A DNA stretch of 64,000 nt from CAZEIW01 sp964512305. Its GTDB lineage: Bacteria > Pseudomonadota > Gammaproteobacteria > Burkholderiales > Burkholderiaceae_F. Location of the stretch: the NCBI GenBank assembly GCA_964512305.1, contig CAZEIW010000019.1, positions 1-64,000 on the forward strand, given 5' to 3'. The position numbers and the translations under genes are program-made. Under the pieces are notes generated by a model. It saw only the letters and a program-made list of their open reading frames with translations. It searched no databases and had not been told where the DNA came from. Below are positions 34,844 to 44,601 of this stretch, in pieces. The stretch's first letter is position 1, and every line of letters starts with the position of its first letter.

Positions 34844-35938
34844 TCAGCGACGGCCCGCGGCCTCCGATGCCGCGATCGCGGCGCGCCGCGCCTCGGCGAT
34901 CGCGGTTGCGATCGCGTCCGGCTGCGCGCCGGCCTTCGCCGCGATGCTTCCGGCGTCGACCCCGGCCGCCGCCGCCAGCGCCGTCCGCCAGCGCCGCGTT
35001 TCCAGGCCGTCGAGCGCTTCGAGCGCGTCCAGCAGAATTTCGAAGCGCTGCGGCCGGCGCAGCGCGTCGGCCCGCTCGAGCGCCGACAGCATCGCGGACG
35101 CGCCATGCGCGTCGCGCAGCGGTGCGCGCAGTTCGCGCAGCAGGCGCGCCATGGCCGCGGAGTCGGCGTCGGCGCGCAACTTCGCCAGCAACGCGACGAG
35201 CGCATCCGCCGACACGGCGGCCGAAGCCATGATCGCGAAGCGCGCGGCGAGCGGCAATCCGCGCTGCGCCGCGGCGTCCAGGGCCGGCCCGGCCGTCAGG
35301 GGGGACCTCAATTCGGGAAACAACCGCGCCGGCAGGCCGCACGCGTCGAGCACCTCGGTCATGCGCGACGGCCGCTGCGCCATCAGTCCGCGCGACAGCT
35401 CCTGCCAGACGCGCTCGGGCACCAGGGCATCGGCCTCGCCCCGTTCGACCATCGAACGCGCCAGCGCGAGCGTCTCGGGTGCGACGGAAAATTCCGGGAA
35501 GCGGGCGGCGAAGCGCGCCAGCCTGAGGATACGGACCGGATCCTCCACGAACGCCGGGCCGACGTGCCGCAACACGCGCTGCTGCAGATCCCGCCGCCCG
35601 CCGAACGGGTCGATCACGCGGCCCGATCCGTCGATCGCCATCGCGTTGATGGTCAGGTCGCGGCGCGCGAGATCCTGCTCCAGCGTCACGTCGGGCGCGG
35701 CGTGCACGACGAAGCCCCGGTAGCCGGGCGCGGTCTTGCGCTCCGTGCGCGCGAGCGCGTATTCCTCGCGCGTCTGCGGATGCAGGAAGACCGGGAAGTC
35801 GCGCCCGACCGGCTTGAAGCCCTGCGCGATCATTTCGTCGGGGGTCGCGCCGACGACCACCCAGTCCCGATCGCCGGCGGCGTGATCGCGGCCGAGAAGC
35901 TCGTCCCTGACCCAGCCGCCGACGACGTAGCTCTGCAT
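34844..35938 (-). CDS. cca: CCA-adding tRNA nucleotidyltransferase, HD domain absent
   Basis: 364 residues. Adds or repairs the 3' CCA of tRNA. The class II polymerase head is conserved: VVGGWVRDELLG, then GDRDWVVVGATPDEM with the metal Asp pair, FLHPQTREEYALARTERK, ARRDLTINAMA and EDPVRILRLARFAARF. E. coli Cca has 412 residues with a C-terminal HD phosphohydrolase domain. Here the C-terminal half is Ala-rich and nearly free of His, and no HD motif or HDLGK is visible. Nucleotidyltransferase activity is likely; the phosphatase and 2',3'-cyclic phosphodiesterase activities are probably lost. Confidence 0.88.
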   Translation of the reverse strand: MQSYVVGGWVRDELLGRDHAAGDRDWVVVGATPDEMIAQGFKPVGRDFPVFLHPQTREEYALARTERKTAPGYRGFVVHAAPDVTLEQDLARRDLTINAMAIDGSGRVIDPFGGRRDLQQRVLRHVGPAFVEDPVRILRLARFAARFPEFSVAPETLALARSMVERGEADALVPERVWQELSRGLMAQRPSRMTEVLDACGLPARLFPELRSPLTAGPALDAAAQRGLPLAARFAIMASAAVSADALVALLAKLRADADSAAMARLLRELRAPLRDAHGASAMLSALERADALRRPQRFEILLDALEALDGLETRRWRTALAAAAGVDAGSIAAKAGAQPDAIATAIAEARRAAIAASEAAGRR

Positions 35939-36092
35939 CGGCTACCGGTCGCGCGCTTGCGCTGCGGCCGCGTCCGCGCCTGCGTCACCGCCGCGGGCGG
36001 TGCCCGTCCGCCCCGGCGCGGGCCGGGCACGGGGCGCGCGCGACAAGGCGCTCCCGCTGACGATCACCCGCGCGAGCGCCACCGCGGCGTCC

Positions 36093-37070
36093 TTAGCGCC
36101 GCGCCCGTGTCCGGAAGCCGCTGAAGCGCGTGCGGGGATGCAACCCCGCGAGGTAGAGCGCCGCCTCCGGCTCCATCGGCGTCGGGCGGATGCCCAGCTC
36201 GGGCGCCGGCCAGAAGGGCTGGCGCGAGGCGACGTTGTCGACCTTCATCGAGTCGAGATTGTCGCGCGTCAGCAGCGGCTCGCCGGGCGCCAGGGCCATC
36301 ATGGCTGCCATGGCGCGCCCGAGCGGCCCCGGAAGGCCGATCACGGGGCGCTTGCGGCCCGATGCGCGCACGGCGAACTCCACCAGCTCCTTCAGCGTGT
36401 AGATCCTGGGCCCGCAGAGCTCGTAGGTGCGGCCGAAGGTCGTGTCATCGTCGAGGGAGTTGACGATCGCGGCGGCGACGTCCTCGACCCAGACCGGTTG
36501 AAAGCGCGCCGCGGGCGCCGCGACCGGAACGACGGGGAGAAACGCCGCGAGATGCGCGAACGCGTTGAGGAACCGGTCTTCGCGCCCGAACACGACCGAC
36601 GGGCGAAAGACCGTGGTCGCGATCGCTTTCGATGCCAGCACGACACGCTCGCCGTCGCCCTTGCTGCGCAGGTACATCGACGGCCCTTTGGGATCGGCGC
36701 CGAGCGCGCTCACGTGCACGAGGCGCCCGATGCCGTGCTTGCCGCACGCGGCCGCGATGCGGCGCGGCAGCTCGACATGGGCCTGCAGGAACTCCGGCCC
36801 ATAGGCGGCGCCGCGGCCGGCGGACGAACCGTGCAGAACGCCGACCAGGTTGATCACGGCCTGCTGCCCGTCGACCAGCCGGCCGAGCGTCGCCGGGTCG
36901 TTGACGTCGGCCTCGACGGCTTCGACCGTGGGCAGCACGATCAGATGCTTGGCGCGCTCGCGCCGGCGCGCCGGCACAAGCACCGAGCGGCCGCTGGCGA
37001 CGAGGCGCTCGACCACGTGACGGCCGATGAACCCGGCCCCTCCGACGACCAGCACCTTGCCTCGAAACAT
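36093..37070 (-). CDS. Complex I NDUFA9-like atypical SDR, NAD(P)-binding
   Basis: 325 residues. The N-terminal Rossmann glycine motif VLVVGGAGFIGRHVVERL binds the dinucleotide. The remainder follows NDUFA9-type proteins: VINLVGVLHG, GIGRLVHVSALGADPKGPS, SMYLRSKGDGERVV, FRPSVVFGREDRFLNAF. Family members occur as a complex I accessory subunit in eukaryotes; in bacteria the role is unknown. The 154-bp gap before it (35939-36092) holds nothing I can name. Confidence 0.85.
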   Translation of the reverse strand: MFRGKVLVVGGAGFIGRHVVERLVASGRSVLVPARRRERAKHLIVLPTVEAVEADVNDPATLGRLVDGQQAVINLVGVLHGSSAGRGAAYGPEFLQAHVELPRRIAAACGKHGIGRLVHVSALGADPKGPSMYLRSKGDGERVVLASKAIATTVFRPSVVFGREDRFLNAFAHLAAFLPVVPVAAPAARFQPVWVEDVAAAIVNSLDDDTTFGRTYELCGPRIYTLKELVEFAVRASGRKRPVIGLPGPLGRAMAAMMALAPGEPLLTRDNLDSMKVDNVASRQPFWPAPELGIRPTPMEPEAALYLAGLHPRTRFSGFRTRARR

Positions 37071-37199
37071 GGCAGATATCCCAGTTCCCGCTCGATGAAT
37101 GACGGACCGTCCCGGCGCTTCCCGCAGCGGCGCCGACGCTGGAATTCTAGTGGACGGGCGCCCGCGAGCGGTGTCGCGGGCGGCTGCAGGGGTGGGTCG

Positions 37200-39224
37200 T
37201 CAAGGCAGGTCGTTGGCCGGCACCGCCTTGGGCGTGATCGTGCCGAGGATCGTCCGGAGCGACGGTTCGCGGCGATCGATCAGCTCGCCGTAGATGACCG
37301 TATTGAAGAGGACCTTCTTCACGTAGTCGCGTGTCTCGGCGATCGGGATGGTCTCGACGAAGATCGAGCCCTCGAGCGGCGCCGCCAGCGACGCGCGCCA
37401 TTCCCGCAGGCGGCGCGGGCCCGCGTTGTAGGCGGCCGACGCCAGCGCCGGCTGGCCGTCCTGGTCGTCCGATACGAGCTTCAGGTAGTTGACCCCGAGC
37501 CGGAGGTTCACGTCCGCCGTGGCGACCCGCGCCGGGTGAAACCCGTCCAGGCCGATCCGGCGCGCGACGTAGCGCGCGGTGGTCGGGAGCAGCTGCATCA
37601 ATCCGATCGCGCCGGAACTCGAATGCACGTCTTCGACGAAGCGCGATTCCTGGCGGATCAGGCCGTAGATCCACGCCTGATCCATCCCCAGCGGCGCGGC
37701 GACCTCCGCCAGCAGCTCGCGGTGCGGCATCGGAAAGCGCTGCGCCATGTCGATCAGGGAGCGCGTGCGCTCGGAGGAAGCGATCATGCGGTCGAGCACG
37801 CCCTGGCGGCGCGCGTACTCGGCGGCCGCCAGCAGCTCCCAATCGTTCATCCCGCGCAGCTCCCAACCCCATTCGTGGTTGGCCTCGTCGCGCATGCCCA
37901 GCTCGTACAGCCGGAGCGCGCGCTGGAACCCAGGTCGCGCCGCCATCATGTCGACCTCGGTCGCGCTCGGCGCCGGCGGCTCCGGCGCCAGTTGCAGCGG
38001 AAGGCCGAGATCCTCTGCCGCGAGCCGGCCGTAGAAACCCGACAGGTGGTCGATCGTCTGCAACATCTGCTCGGCCTGCGTGCCCTGCCCCTGGGCGGCG
38101 AGCGCGCGCGCCCTCCAGTAGACCCATGCCGGGTCGCCCTGCTGCTCAGGCGGCATGCGCGAGATCGTCGTCAGCACCAGTCCCCACTGCGGCCCGTCCG
38201 GCGCGCGCAGCGCGGCGCGCACCTCGGATTCCAGCACTTCGCGCGCGCGCACGTAGTCGAGGCCGGCGCCGACCAGCTCGCCGCCGCGCAGATACCACTC
38301 GAGCGCCGACGGGTGCAGACGCTGCGCGCCGACGTGGCCTATACGCCCCCACACCACGCCGCGCTGTTCGGGCGACAGCAGCAGGTTCCAGGCCGTCGCG
38401 AAATGCGCGGCGCGCTCGGGATCCTCGCGCGCCAGGTTCACGATCGCCAGCACGGCGAGCTCGCGCGGCGCGCGCTCGGCGCTGTGCTCGTAGCCGGCCA
38501 GCCACGAACCGGGCCGCTCGAGCACGCGGTGCAGGCTCGACTGCTCGGCCTCGCTCAGCCGAGTGGCCGCGCGCCGCGCGGCGGTCATCTGGTTGCGTTC
38601 GACCAGGGCCTGCAGCCTGGGCCAGATCGACAGCGCCCCGTCGCCCACGAGCCTGTCGGCCAGCGCCGAGCAGCCGTCGCCCCCGGGCTCGCTGGCCGAG
38701 GCGAGCAGCCGCCTCGCCTCCCGCGCCGCTTCGTCGCGCCGCGCCGGATCCTCGAGCGAGTAGCGCGCGAGCAGGTGGTAGCAACGGAACTGCGGGTCGT
38801 CGCGGCCCCAGATCATCGCGCGCGATTCCGCTTCGAACGCCGCGAACTGCTGCCGCGCACCCAGCGCCTGCAGCCAGTCGCCGCGCAACCTGTCGGCGAG
38901 CCAGCTGCCCGGATAGCGGGCCTGGAACGCGCGCACTTCGCTCTCGTCGGCCTGGCCGGCCTTCACCCGCAGCGAGATGCGCCAGTATTCCGGATAGGCC
39001 TCGAGCACGTGGCCCGACACCAGCGGCGCCAGGGCCGCGAGGCGCTCCTGGTCGCCGTTGCGCGCGGCGTCGCGCGCGGCCAGCACGGCATCGTCGGCGC
39101 CGAGCGATGCGGGCATCGCGGACCGGCCGGAGGCAGCCAGCCCGGGCGCCGCCGCGCAGCCGAGCAGCAGCACGACCGCGGCGGGGACCAGCACTTTACC
39201 CAACGACACCTGCGACCAACCCAT
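37200..39224 (-). CDS. Soluble-type lytic murein transglycosylase (Slt family)
   Basis: 674 residues. Cuts peptidoglycan between MurNAc and GlcNAc with anhydro-bond formation. The leader VLVPAAVVLLLGC has a lipobox-like LLGC, so it may be a lipoprotein rather than soluble. The long alpha-superhelical N-terminal part spans about 450 residues. The catalytic SLT domain has GLIRQESRFVEDVHSSSGAIGLMQLLP with the catalytic Glu, then YNAGPRRLREW. The 187-bp gap from 39225 to 39411 contains no gene. Confidence 0.9.
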   Translation of the reverse strand: MGWSQVSLGKVLVPAAVVLLLGCAAAPGLAASGRSAMPASLGADDAVLAARDAARNGDQERLAALAPLVSGHVLEAYPEYWRISLRVKAGQADESEVRAFQARYPGSWLADRLRGDWLQALGARQQFAAFEAESRAMIWGRDDPQFRCYHLLARYSLEDPARRDEAAREARRLLASASEPGGDGCSALADRLVGDGALSIWPRLQALVERNQMTAARRAATRLSEAEQSSLHRVLERPGSWLAGYEHSAERAPRELAVLAIVNLAREDPERAAHFATAWNLLLSPEQRGVVWGRIGHVGAQRLHPSALEWYLRGGELVGAGLDYVRAREVLESEVRAALRAPDGPQWGLVLTTISRMPPEQQGDPAWVYWRARALAAQGQGTQAEQMLQTIDHLSGFYGRLAAEDLGLPLQLAPEPPAPSATEVDMMAARPGFQRALRLYELGMRDEANHEWGWELRGMNDWELLAAAEYARRQGVLDRMIASSERTRSLIDMAQRFPMPHRELLAEVAAPLGMDQAWIYGLIRQESRFVEDVHSSSGAIGLMQLLPTTARYVARRIGLDGFHPARVATADVNLRLGVNYLKLVSDDQDGQPALASAAYNAGPRRLREWRASLAAPLEGSIFVETIPIAETRDYVKKVLFNTVIYGELIDRREPSLRTILGTITPKAVPANDLP

Positions 39225-39411
39225 CGAACGACCTGACCGACGACGACACGCGAGGAGGGCGAACCCTCATTGAGCCCATTGACCGCATCGAGCGCTCTGA
39301 CCTGTCCTGACCGGCCATCCGCGCAGCGCCGCCGGCTTCCTCGTCAGGCTAGCACAGCACATCGGCGCAGAACGGCGGAAAAACAGCGCGTGCGCGGCCG
39401 ATCAGGCGTCT

Positions 39412-40383
39412 TCACGCCTGCTTCCTCGGCCCGTTGGCGAATTCCGCCAGCACCCAGTCACGGAAGGCGGCGACCGCGGGCCGCCGGCCGGTGGCCGGGT
39501 TTTCGACCAGGTACATGCCGTAGCCGGTCGGCAACGGGCGCACGTCGAACGGCGCGATCAGGACGCGGGCAGCCAGCAGGTCGTCCAGGAACGGCGTTCG
39601 CGCGAGCACCACCCCCTGACCGCGCACCGCGGCCTGGACCGACTGGTCGATGAACGTGAAGTAGAGCCACCCCGACTGCGAGGCCGGCTGCGGATCGAGG
39701 CCGGCATGCTCGAACCAGCGCCGCCAGCTGATGGTCGTCACCTGCCCGTCGTCCATCTCGATCAGCGGCAGGCGCTCGAGGTCCTGCGGGCGCAGCGTCT
39801 GCGCGCCCAGGCGCCCGAACAGGTCGGGGCTCAGGGCGGGCACGGCCTGCTCCAGCACCAGCAGCGTCGCGCCGGGCGGTGCCGACTCGATGCGGCTGCG
39901 GCGCAGCGCGATGTCGATACCCTCGGCGTCGAGGTCGAGCGGCCGATCGGCGGCGTCGATGCGGATGTCGATCTCGGGGTGCGCGCGCTGGAACCCCGCC
40001 AGCCGCGGCACCAGCCACAAGGATGCGAAGGACGCATAGGTAGTCACCGAGACGCGCGGCGGACCGACCAGCCCGCGGATCTCGTCGACCGCGCGGTCGA
40101 CGCCGGCCAGCGCCAGCGCGACGCTGCGCTGGAGGCGCTGGCCGGCAGGCGTCAGCTCGATCGCCCGCGTCTTGCGGACGAACAGGGCCTTGCCGACCTG
40201 TCGTTCGAGCGATGCGATCTGGCGGCTGATCGACGACTGCGTCAGGCTGAGCTCGTCGGCCGCGAGGGTAAACGACCGGTGGCGCGCAGCGGCGTCGAAA
40301 CCGCGCAACGCGGCCAGCCCGATCCGCCGCCGCCGCGGCGGGCGGCTCGGGCGCGCTTCGTTGAGGTCGTTCCTGGCAGCCAT
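39412..40383 (-). CDS. LysR-type transcriptional regulator (GcvA-like)
   Basis: 323 residues with the chosen start MAARNDLNE. The N-terminal helix-turn-helix reads GLAALRGFDAAARHRSFTLAADELSLTQSSISRQI; the effector domain follows from about residue 110. It is GcvA-like in its N-terminal layout. A start five codons earlier (MIDPA, 40398) is possible; still earlier starts would run into the operator. It is divergent from the DUF2917 gene, with a palindromic LysR box just upstream, so it may control itself and the DUF2917 gene. Confidence 0.9.
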   Translation of the reverse strand: MAARNDLNEARPSRPPRRRRIGLAALRGFDAAARHRSFTLAADELSLTQSSISRQIASLERQVGKALFVRKTRAIELTPAGQRLQRSVALALAGVDRAVDEIRGLVGPPRVSVTTYASFASLWLVPRLAGFQRAHPEIDIRIDAADRPLDLDAEGIDIALRRSRIESAPPGATLLVLEQAVPALSPDLFGRLGAQTLRPQDLERLPLIEMDDGQVTTISWRRWFEHAGLDPQPASQSGWLYFTFIDQSVQAAVRGQGVVLARTPFLDDLLAARVLIAPFDVRPLPTGYGMYLVENPATGRRPAVAAFRDWVLAEFANGPRKQA

Positions 40384-40400
40384 CGCAGGGTCGATCATAA

Positions 40401-40415
40401 ATGCGGATTTCGCAT
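40401..40415. promoter_or_regulatory. Perfect palindrome with LysR-box shape (T-N11-A)
   Basis: ATGCG GATTT CGCAT is an uninterrupted 15-bp inverted repeat in the divergent gap between the lysR gene and DUF2917. It contains T at 40402, eleven bases, then A at 40414, the classic LysR-family spacing. It lies just upstream of the lysR start, suiting autoregulation. Confidence 0.6.
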
Positions 40416-40510
40416 GCATCAAGCGCAAAGTTTTCGTTTGTCGTGGGAACGCGTCTGGATCTCTAATGCGTTTGACGCACAGATGGTGCGGCATCGAGCA
40501 GGAGACCACG

Positions 40511-40873
40511 ATGAATGCCGGATTGAAGTTCCCCAGCGTTTACCACGTCGCCACTGACCGCGTGCTTTCGATCGAGCCGGGCCGGTCGGCCCGGCTGCAC
40601 GTGCTGCGCGGCCGGATCTGGCTGACCGAGGAAGGCGGCGGTTCCGACCTGATCCTGGAAGCGGGCGATCAGATCGCGCTCGCGCCGCACCGGACCGCGG
40701 TGGTTCAGGCGCTGCGCGCGGCCAACCTCCGGCTCACCCGCGATGCCGAGAGCGCGCTCGCCGCGCCGCTGCGGGCCGTCGGGGGCTCGCTGACGCGCGC
40801 ATGGCGGGCCGGCGGCGATGTGCGGCAGCGCCTGCAACTGACGCCGCAGGTGACGCCGACGTTCGCACCCTGA
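40511..40873 (+). CDS. DUF2917 domain protein
   Basis: 120 residues. The core SIEPGRSARLHVLRGRIWLTEEG, then LILEAGDQIALAPHRTAVVQAL, is characteristic of DUF2917, a small cupin-like family common next to LysR genes in betaproteobacteria. GGAGACCACG precedes the ATG. No signal peptide. Function is unknown; the divergent regulator and shared operator hint at control by LysR. Confidence 0.8.
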   Translation: MNAGLKFPSVYHVATDRVLSIEPGRSARLHVLRGRIWLTEEGGGSDLILEAGDQIALAPHRTAVVQALRAANLRLTRDAESALAAPLRAVGGSLTRAWRAGGDVRQRLQLTPQVTPTFAP

Positions 40874-40940
40874 CGATCGCGAAGCCCCCGGTCAATGTGA
40901 ACGACAGGACCCTTTCCGGATTCACGTGCGGAGAAACGCC

Positions 40941-41096
40941 ATGAGAAACCTCAGGATCGACACGATACTGTTCGCCGCTCTATTGACCGCCGTCGCAGGC
41001 TGGTTCGCGCTCGCCGTGGCGGACGAGCGCGGCTTTCAGCGCGGCACCCTGGACAGCCCCAGCCGATGCCAGATCTCGAGCGTCGGGACGGCCTGA
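40941..41096 (+). CDS. Small 51-residue membrane-type ORF overlapping metF 3' end
   Basis: 51 residues preceded by GGAGA 6 nt before the ATG. Residues 9-27 form one hydrophobic segment (ILFAALLTAVAGWFALAVA) and a polar tail follows, with one Cys. The last 61 bp lie antisense to the metF 3' end. It could be a real small membrane or exported peptide co-transcribed with the DUF2917 gene, or a gene whose true end was lost when metF moved in. No family is recognised. Confidence 0.5.
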   Translation: MRNLRIDTILFAALLTAVAGWFALAVADERGFQRGTLDSPSRCQISSVGTA

Positions 41097-41887
41097 TTCA
41101 TCGTGTAGAAGTGCAGCCCCGGCGCGCCCGCGGCGAGCAGCGTTTCGCACAGCGTCGTGACGACGTCCAGTCCGAAGGCCCGGATCGAGTCGCGATCGTC
41201 GCCGAAGCTTTCCAGGCGGCGCCGGATCCAGCGCGGGATCTCGGCGCCGCACGCGTCCGAGAATCTCGCGAGCTGGGTGAAGTTCGTGATCGGCATGATC
41301 CCCGGCACGATGGGAACGGCGCAGCCGGCGGCGGCGGCGTCGTCGACGAACCGGAGGTAGGCGTCGGCGTTGTAGAAGTACTGCGTGATGGCCGAATCGG
41401 CGCCGGCCCGGACCTTGCCGAGAAAGTGCGCGAGGTCGTCGGCTGGGGTGCGTGCCTGCGGATGCGTCTCGGGATAGGCGGCGACCTCGACGTGGAACCA
41501 GTCGCCGGATTCGGTACGGATGAACTCGACCAGCTCGTTCGCGTAGCGGAACTCGCCGGCGCCGCCGGCGGCGCCCGATGGAAGGTCGCCCCGCAGCGCG
41601 ACCAGCCGCCGGATCGAGACGTCGCGGTAGGTCCCGATCAGCTGGCGCAGCGATTCGCGGCTGCTGCCGATGCACGACAGGTGCGGCGCCACCGGCAGGC
41701 CTTCGCGGTGGATCTCGAGCACGGTGTTCAGGGTGCCCTCGCGGGTGGACCCGCCCGCGCCGAAGGTCACCGAGAAGAACGCCGGCGCCACGCGCGCGAG
41801 CTGCGCGCGGTTGGCGCGCAGCTTTTCGGCCCCTTCGGGCGTCTTGGGCGGGAAGAACTCGAAGCTGAACGTGCGCGGCGAAGTCAT
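41036..41887 (-). CDS. metF: 5,10-methylenetetrahydrofolate reductase
   Basis: 283 residues. FAD enzyme supplying methyl-THF for methionine synthesis. N-terminal FSFEFFPPKTPEGAEKL with its active-site Glu is conserved; then FSVTFGAGGSTREGTL, RLVALRGDLP, and DSAITQYFYNADAYLRF. The start MTSPRTF overlaps the stop of the upstream small membrane protein by 4 nt (ATGA). It is the last gene of the riboswitch-led ahcY operon. Confidence 0.95.
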   Translation of the reverse strand: MTSPRTFSFEFFPPKTPEGAEKLRANRAQLARVAPAFFSVTFGAGGSTREGTLNTVLEIHREGLPVAPHLSCIGSSRESLRQLIGTYRDVSIRRLVALRGDLPSGAAGGAGEFRYANELVEFIRTESGDWFHVEVAAYPETHPQARTPADDLAHFLGKVRAGADSAITQYFYNADAYLRFVDDAAAAGCAVPIVPGIMPITNFTQLARFSDACGAEIPRWIRRRLESFGDDRDSIRAFGLDVVTTLCETLLAAGAPGLHFYTMNQAVPTLEIWHRLGLSRVPR

Positions 41888-42231
41888 GGCGTCCTGTGGG
41901 GAATCAACCGGGAAAAGCCCCACGTCAGGACGCTGTAGACGATCGCTCCCAGCAGGCCGGCGCCGAATCCGGCGACCGTGAAGCCCTTGAGCACGGAGCC
42001 GACCGCCCAGAAGAGCAGGCCGTTGATCACCAGCAGGAACAGTCCCAGCGTCAGCAGGGTGATCGGGAGCGTCAGGATCACCAGCAACGGCTTGACGAGC
42101 ATGTTGACGAGGCCCAGCACGAGCGCCGCGATCAGCGCGTGCAGCGGGTCCTGGACCGCGACGCCCGGCACGATGTAGGCGACCACCACGAGCGCCAGCG
42201 CGTCGAGCAACCAGACTAGTAGCAACCTCAT
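41884..42231 (-). CDS. Small four-TM membrane protein (phage-holin-like family)
   Basis: 115 residues, four TM segments; hydrophobic blocks at about residues 2-24, 30-54, 57-80 and 87-110. VNMLVKPLLVILTLPITLLTLGLF is typical of Pfam Phage_holin_4_2, widespread in bacteria that lack the phage. It sits between ahcY and metF, an order conserved in betaproteobacteria. Function is unknown. Confidence 0.8.
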   Translation of the reverse strand: MRLLLVWLLDALALVVVAYIVPGVAVQDPLHALIAALVLGLVNMLVKPLLVILTLPITLLTLGLFLLVINGLLFWAVGSVLKGFTVAGFGAGLLGAIVYSVLTWGFSRLIPHRTP

Positions 42232-42277
42232 GCGTGAACCTCCGCTTCGATGGGCACCCTGGGGACGCCGGTCGCGT

Positions 42278-43696
<1,419 letters not shown>

Positions 43697-43783
43697 CTCG
43701 CGCCCTCCATGAAAAGCAGGTTCGCGAGCGCCGTTGAGCCGGCCCGCCGCGGGCGCGCGATGGGGCTGCGTGCGGCGGCCGTT

Positions 43784-43868
43784 CGCTTCGAGCCTGGCGC
43801 GCGTGCCGGGCGGCGCGCCTGGCCAAGCCCGGCCGCACCCGAACGCGGTTGCAACGCTCCTCGAAGCG
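43784..43868 (-). ncRNA. S-adenosylhomocysteine (SAH) riboswitch
   Basis: Leader RNA of ahcY. The 5' half carries GAGGAGCGTTGCAACC and the 3' half CCAGGCTCGAAGCG, both close to the SAH-riboswitch consensus. P1 pairs CGCTTCGAG (43868-43860) with CTCGAAGCG (43792-43784), a perfect 9-bp closing stem. SAH binding turns the operon on. Its place before ahcY-holin-metF matches known betaproteobacterial cases. Confidence 0.92.
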
Positions 43869-43875
43869 CTGCACG

Positions 43876-43881
43876 ATTATA
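43876..43881 (-). promoter_or_regulatory. Sigma-70 -10 element (TATAAT) for ahcY
   Basis: A perfect TATAAT on the minus strand, 7 bp upstream of the SAH riboswitch closing stem. A matching -35 is not obvious. Transcription would begin at the start of the aptamer. Confidence 0.65.
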
Positions 43882-43902
43882 CCGGCGCGCAAAGGGACGG
43901 CG

Positions 43903-44577
43903 ATGGACGCTTACGTGCTGTGGGGTTGCAAGGGCTGCGGTTCGGCGATCGTCGAGTCGATGCTGCAGCTCGCGGGACTGCGGTATGTGTTCGAGGAGGT
44001 CGACTACAACGAGCCCGGCACGCGGCGCGACCGGCTGCTGGCGCTCAATCCGCTCGGTCAGGTGCCGGCGCTCGTGCTGCCGGACGGATCGGTGATGACC
44101 GAGAGCGCGGCGATCGCCTTCCACATCGACGACCTGGCGCCGCACGCCGATCTCGTTCCGGCCGCCGGCGAGCCGGCGCGCGACGCGTTCCTGCGCTGGC
44201 TGTTCTTCCTGATCGCTGCCGTGTATCCGACCTTCACGTATGGCGATACGCCGGGCAAGTGGATTGCCCGCGGGGCTGACAGCCGAGTTGACAGCGGGGT
44301 CGACAGCGGGGTCGGCGCCGAGGAGGGCACCAAAGCGCTGCGCGCGAGCACCGACCAGCACCGCCGGCGCCTGTGGTCGATGCTGGAGAACGTGGCGCTG
44401 GCCGAGCCCTATTTTCTCGGACGGTTCAGCGCGATCGACCTGTACCTGGCGGTGATGTCGAACTGGCGGCCGGGCCGCGACTGGTTCGCTTCCAACTGCC
44501 CGCGCCTCACCTCGGCGGCCGCCGCAGCCGCCGCGCTGCCCGGCGTCGACTTCGTGCTGAAGCGGAATTTCGGCTGA
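43903..44577 (+). CDS. Glutathione S-transferase family protein
   Basis: 224 residues. Thioredoxin-like N-terminal domain begins WGCKGCGSAIVESMLQLAG, and LNPLGQVPALVLPDGSVMTESAAIAFHI holds the glutathione-binding VPAL and ESAAI. The C-terminal helical domain contains an insertion of DSRV-DSGV-DSGV coded by a 12-bp tandem repeat near residues 126-137. It is divergent from ahcY and convergent with metK. Substrate unknown. Confidence 0.85.
   Translation: MDAYVLWGCKGCGSAIVESMLQLAGLRYVFEEVDYNEPGTRRDRLLALNPLGQVPALVLPDGSVMTESAAIAFHIDDLAPHADLVPAAGEPARDAFLRWLFFLIAAVYPTFTYGDTPGKWIARGADSRVDSGVDSGVGAEEGTKALRASTDQHRRRLWSMLENVALAEPYFLGRFSAIDLYLAVMSNWRPGRDWFASNCPRLTSAAAAAAALPGVDFVLKRNFG
44278..44313. repeat. 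12-bp tandem repeat, three units, in the GST gene
   Basis: Units GACAGCCGAGTT, GACAGCGGGGTC and GACAGCGGGGTC, coding for DSRV and two DSGV. The last two are identical. Rotated, the unit reads GGGGTCGACAGC, related to the repeats at 3948-4007 and 34068-34103. Confidence 0.85.
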
Positions 44578-44601
44578 AGCTTTCGCTGCGGCGCGTCGGC
44601 G

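Noticed and set aside
40081..40105. Additional copy of the 12-bp repeat family in the LysR gene (VDRAVD)
   Set aside because: Only about two units, in a helical part of the effector domain; not distinguishable from ordinary coding sequence.
41884..42231. Phage holin as evidence of a prophage
   Set aside because: The family is widespread in non-phage contexts and here sits in the conserved ahcY-metF operon with no other phage gene.
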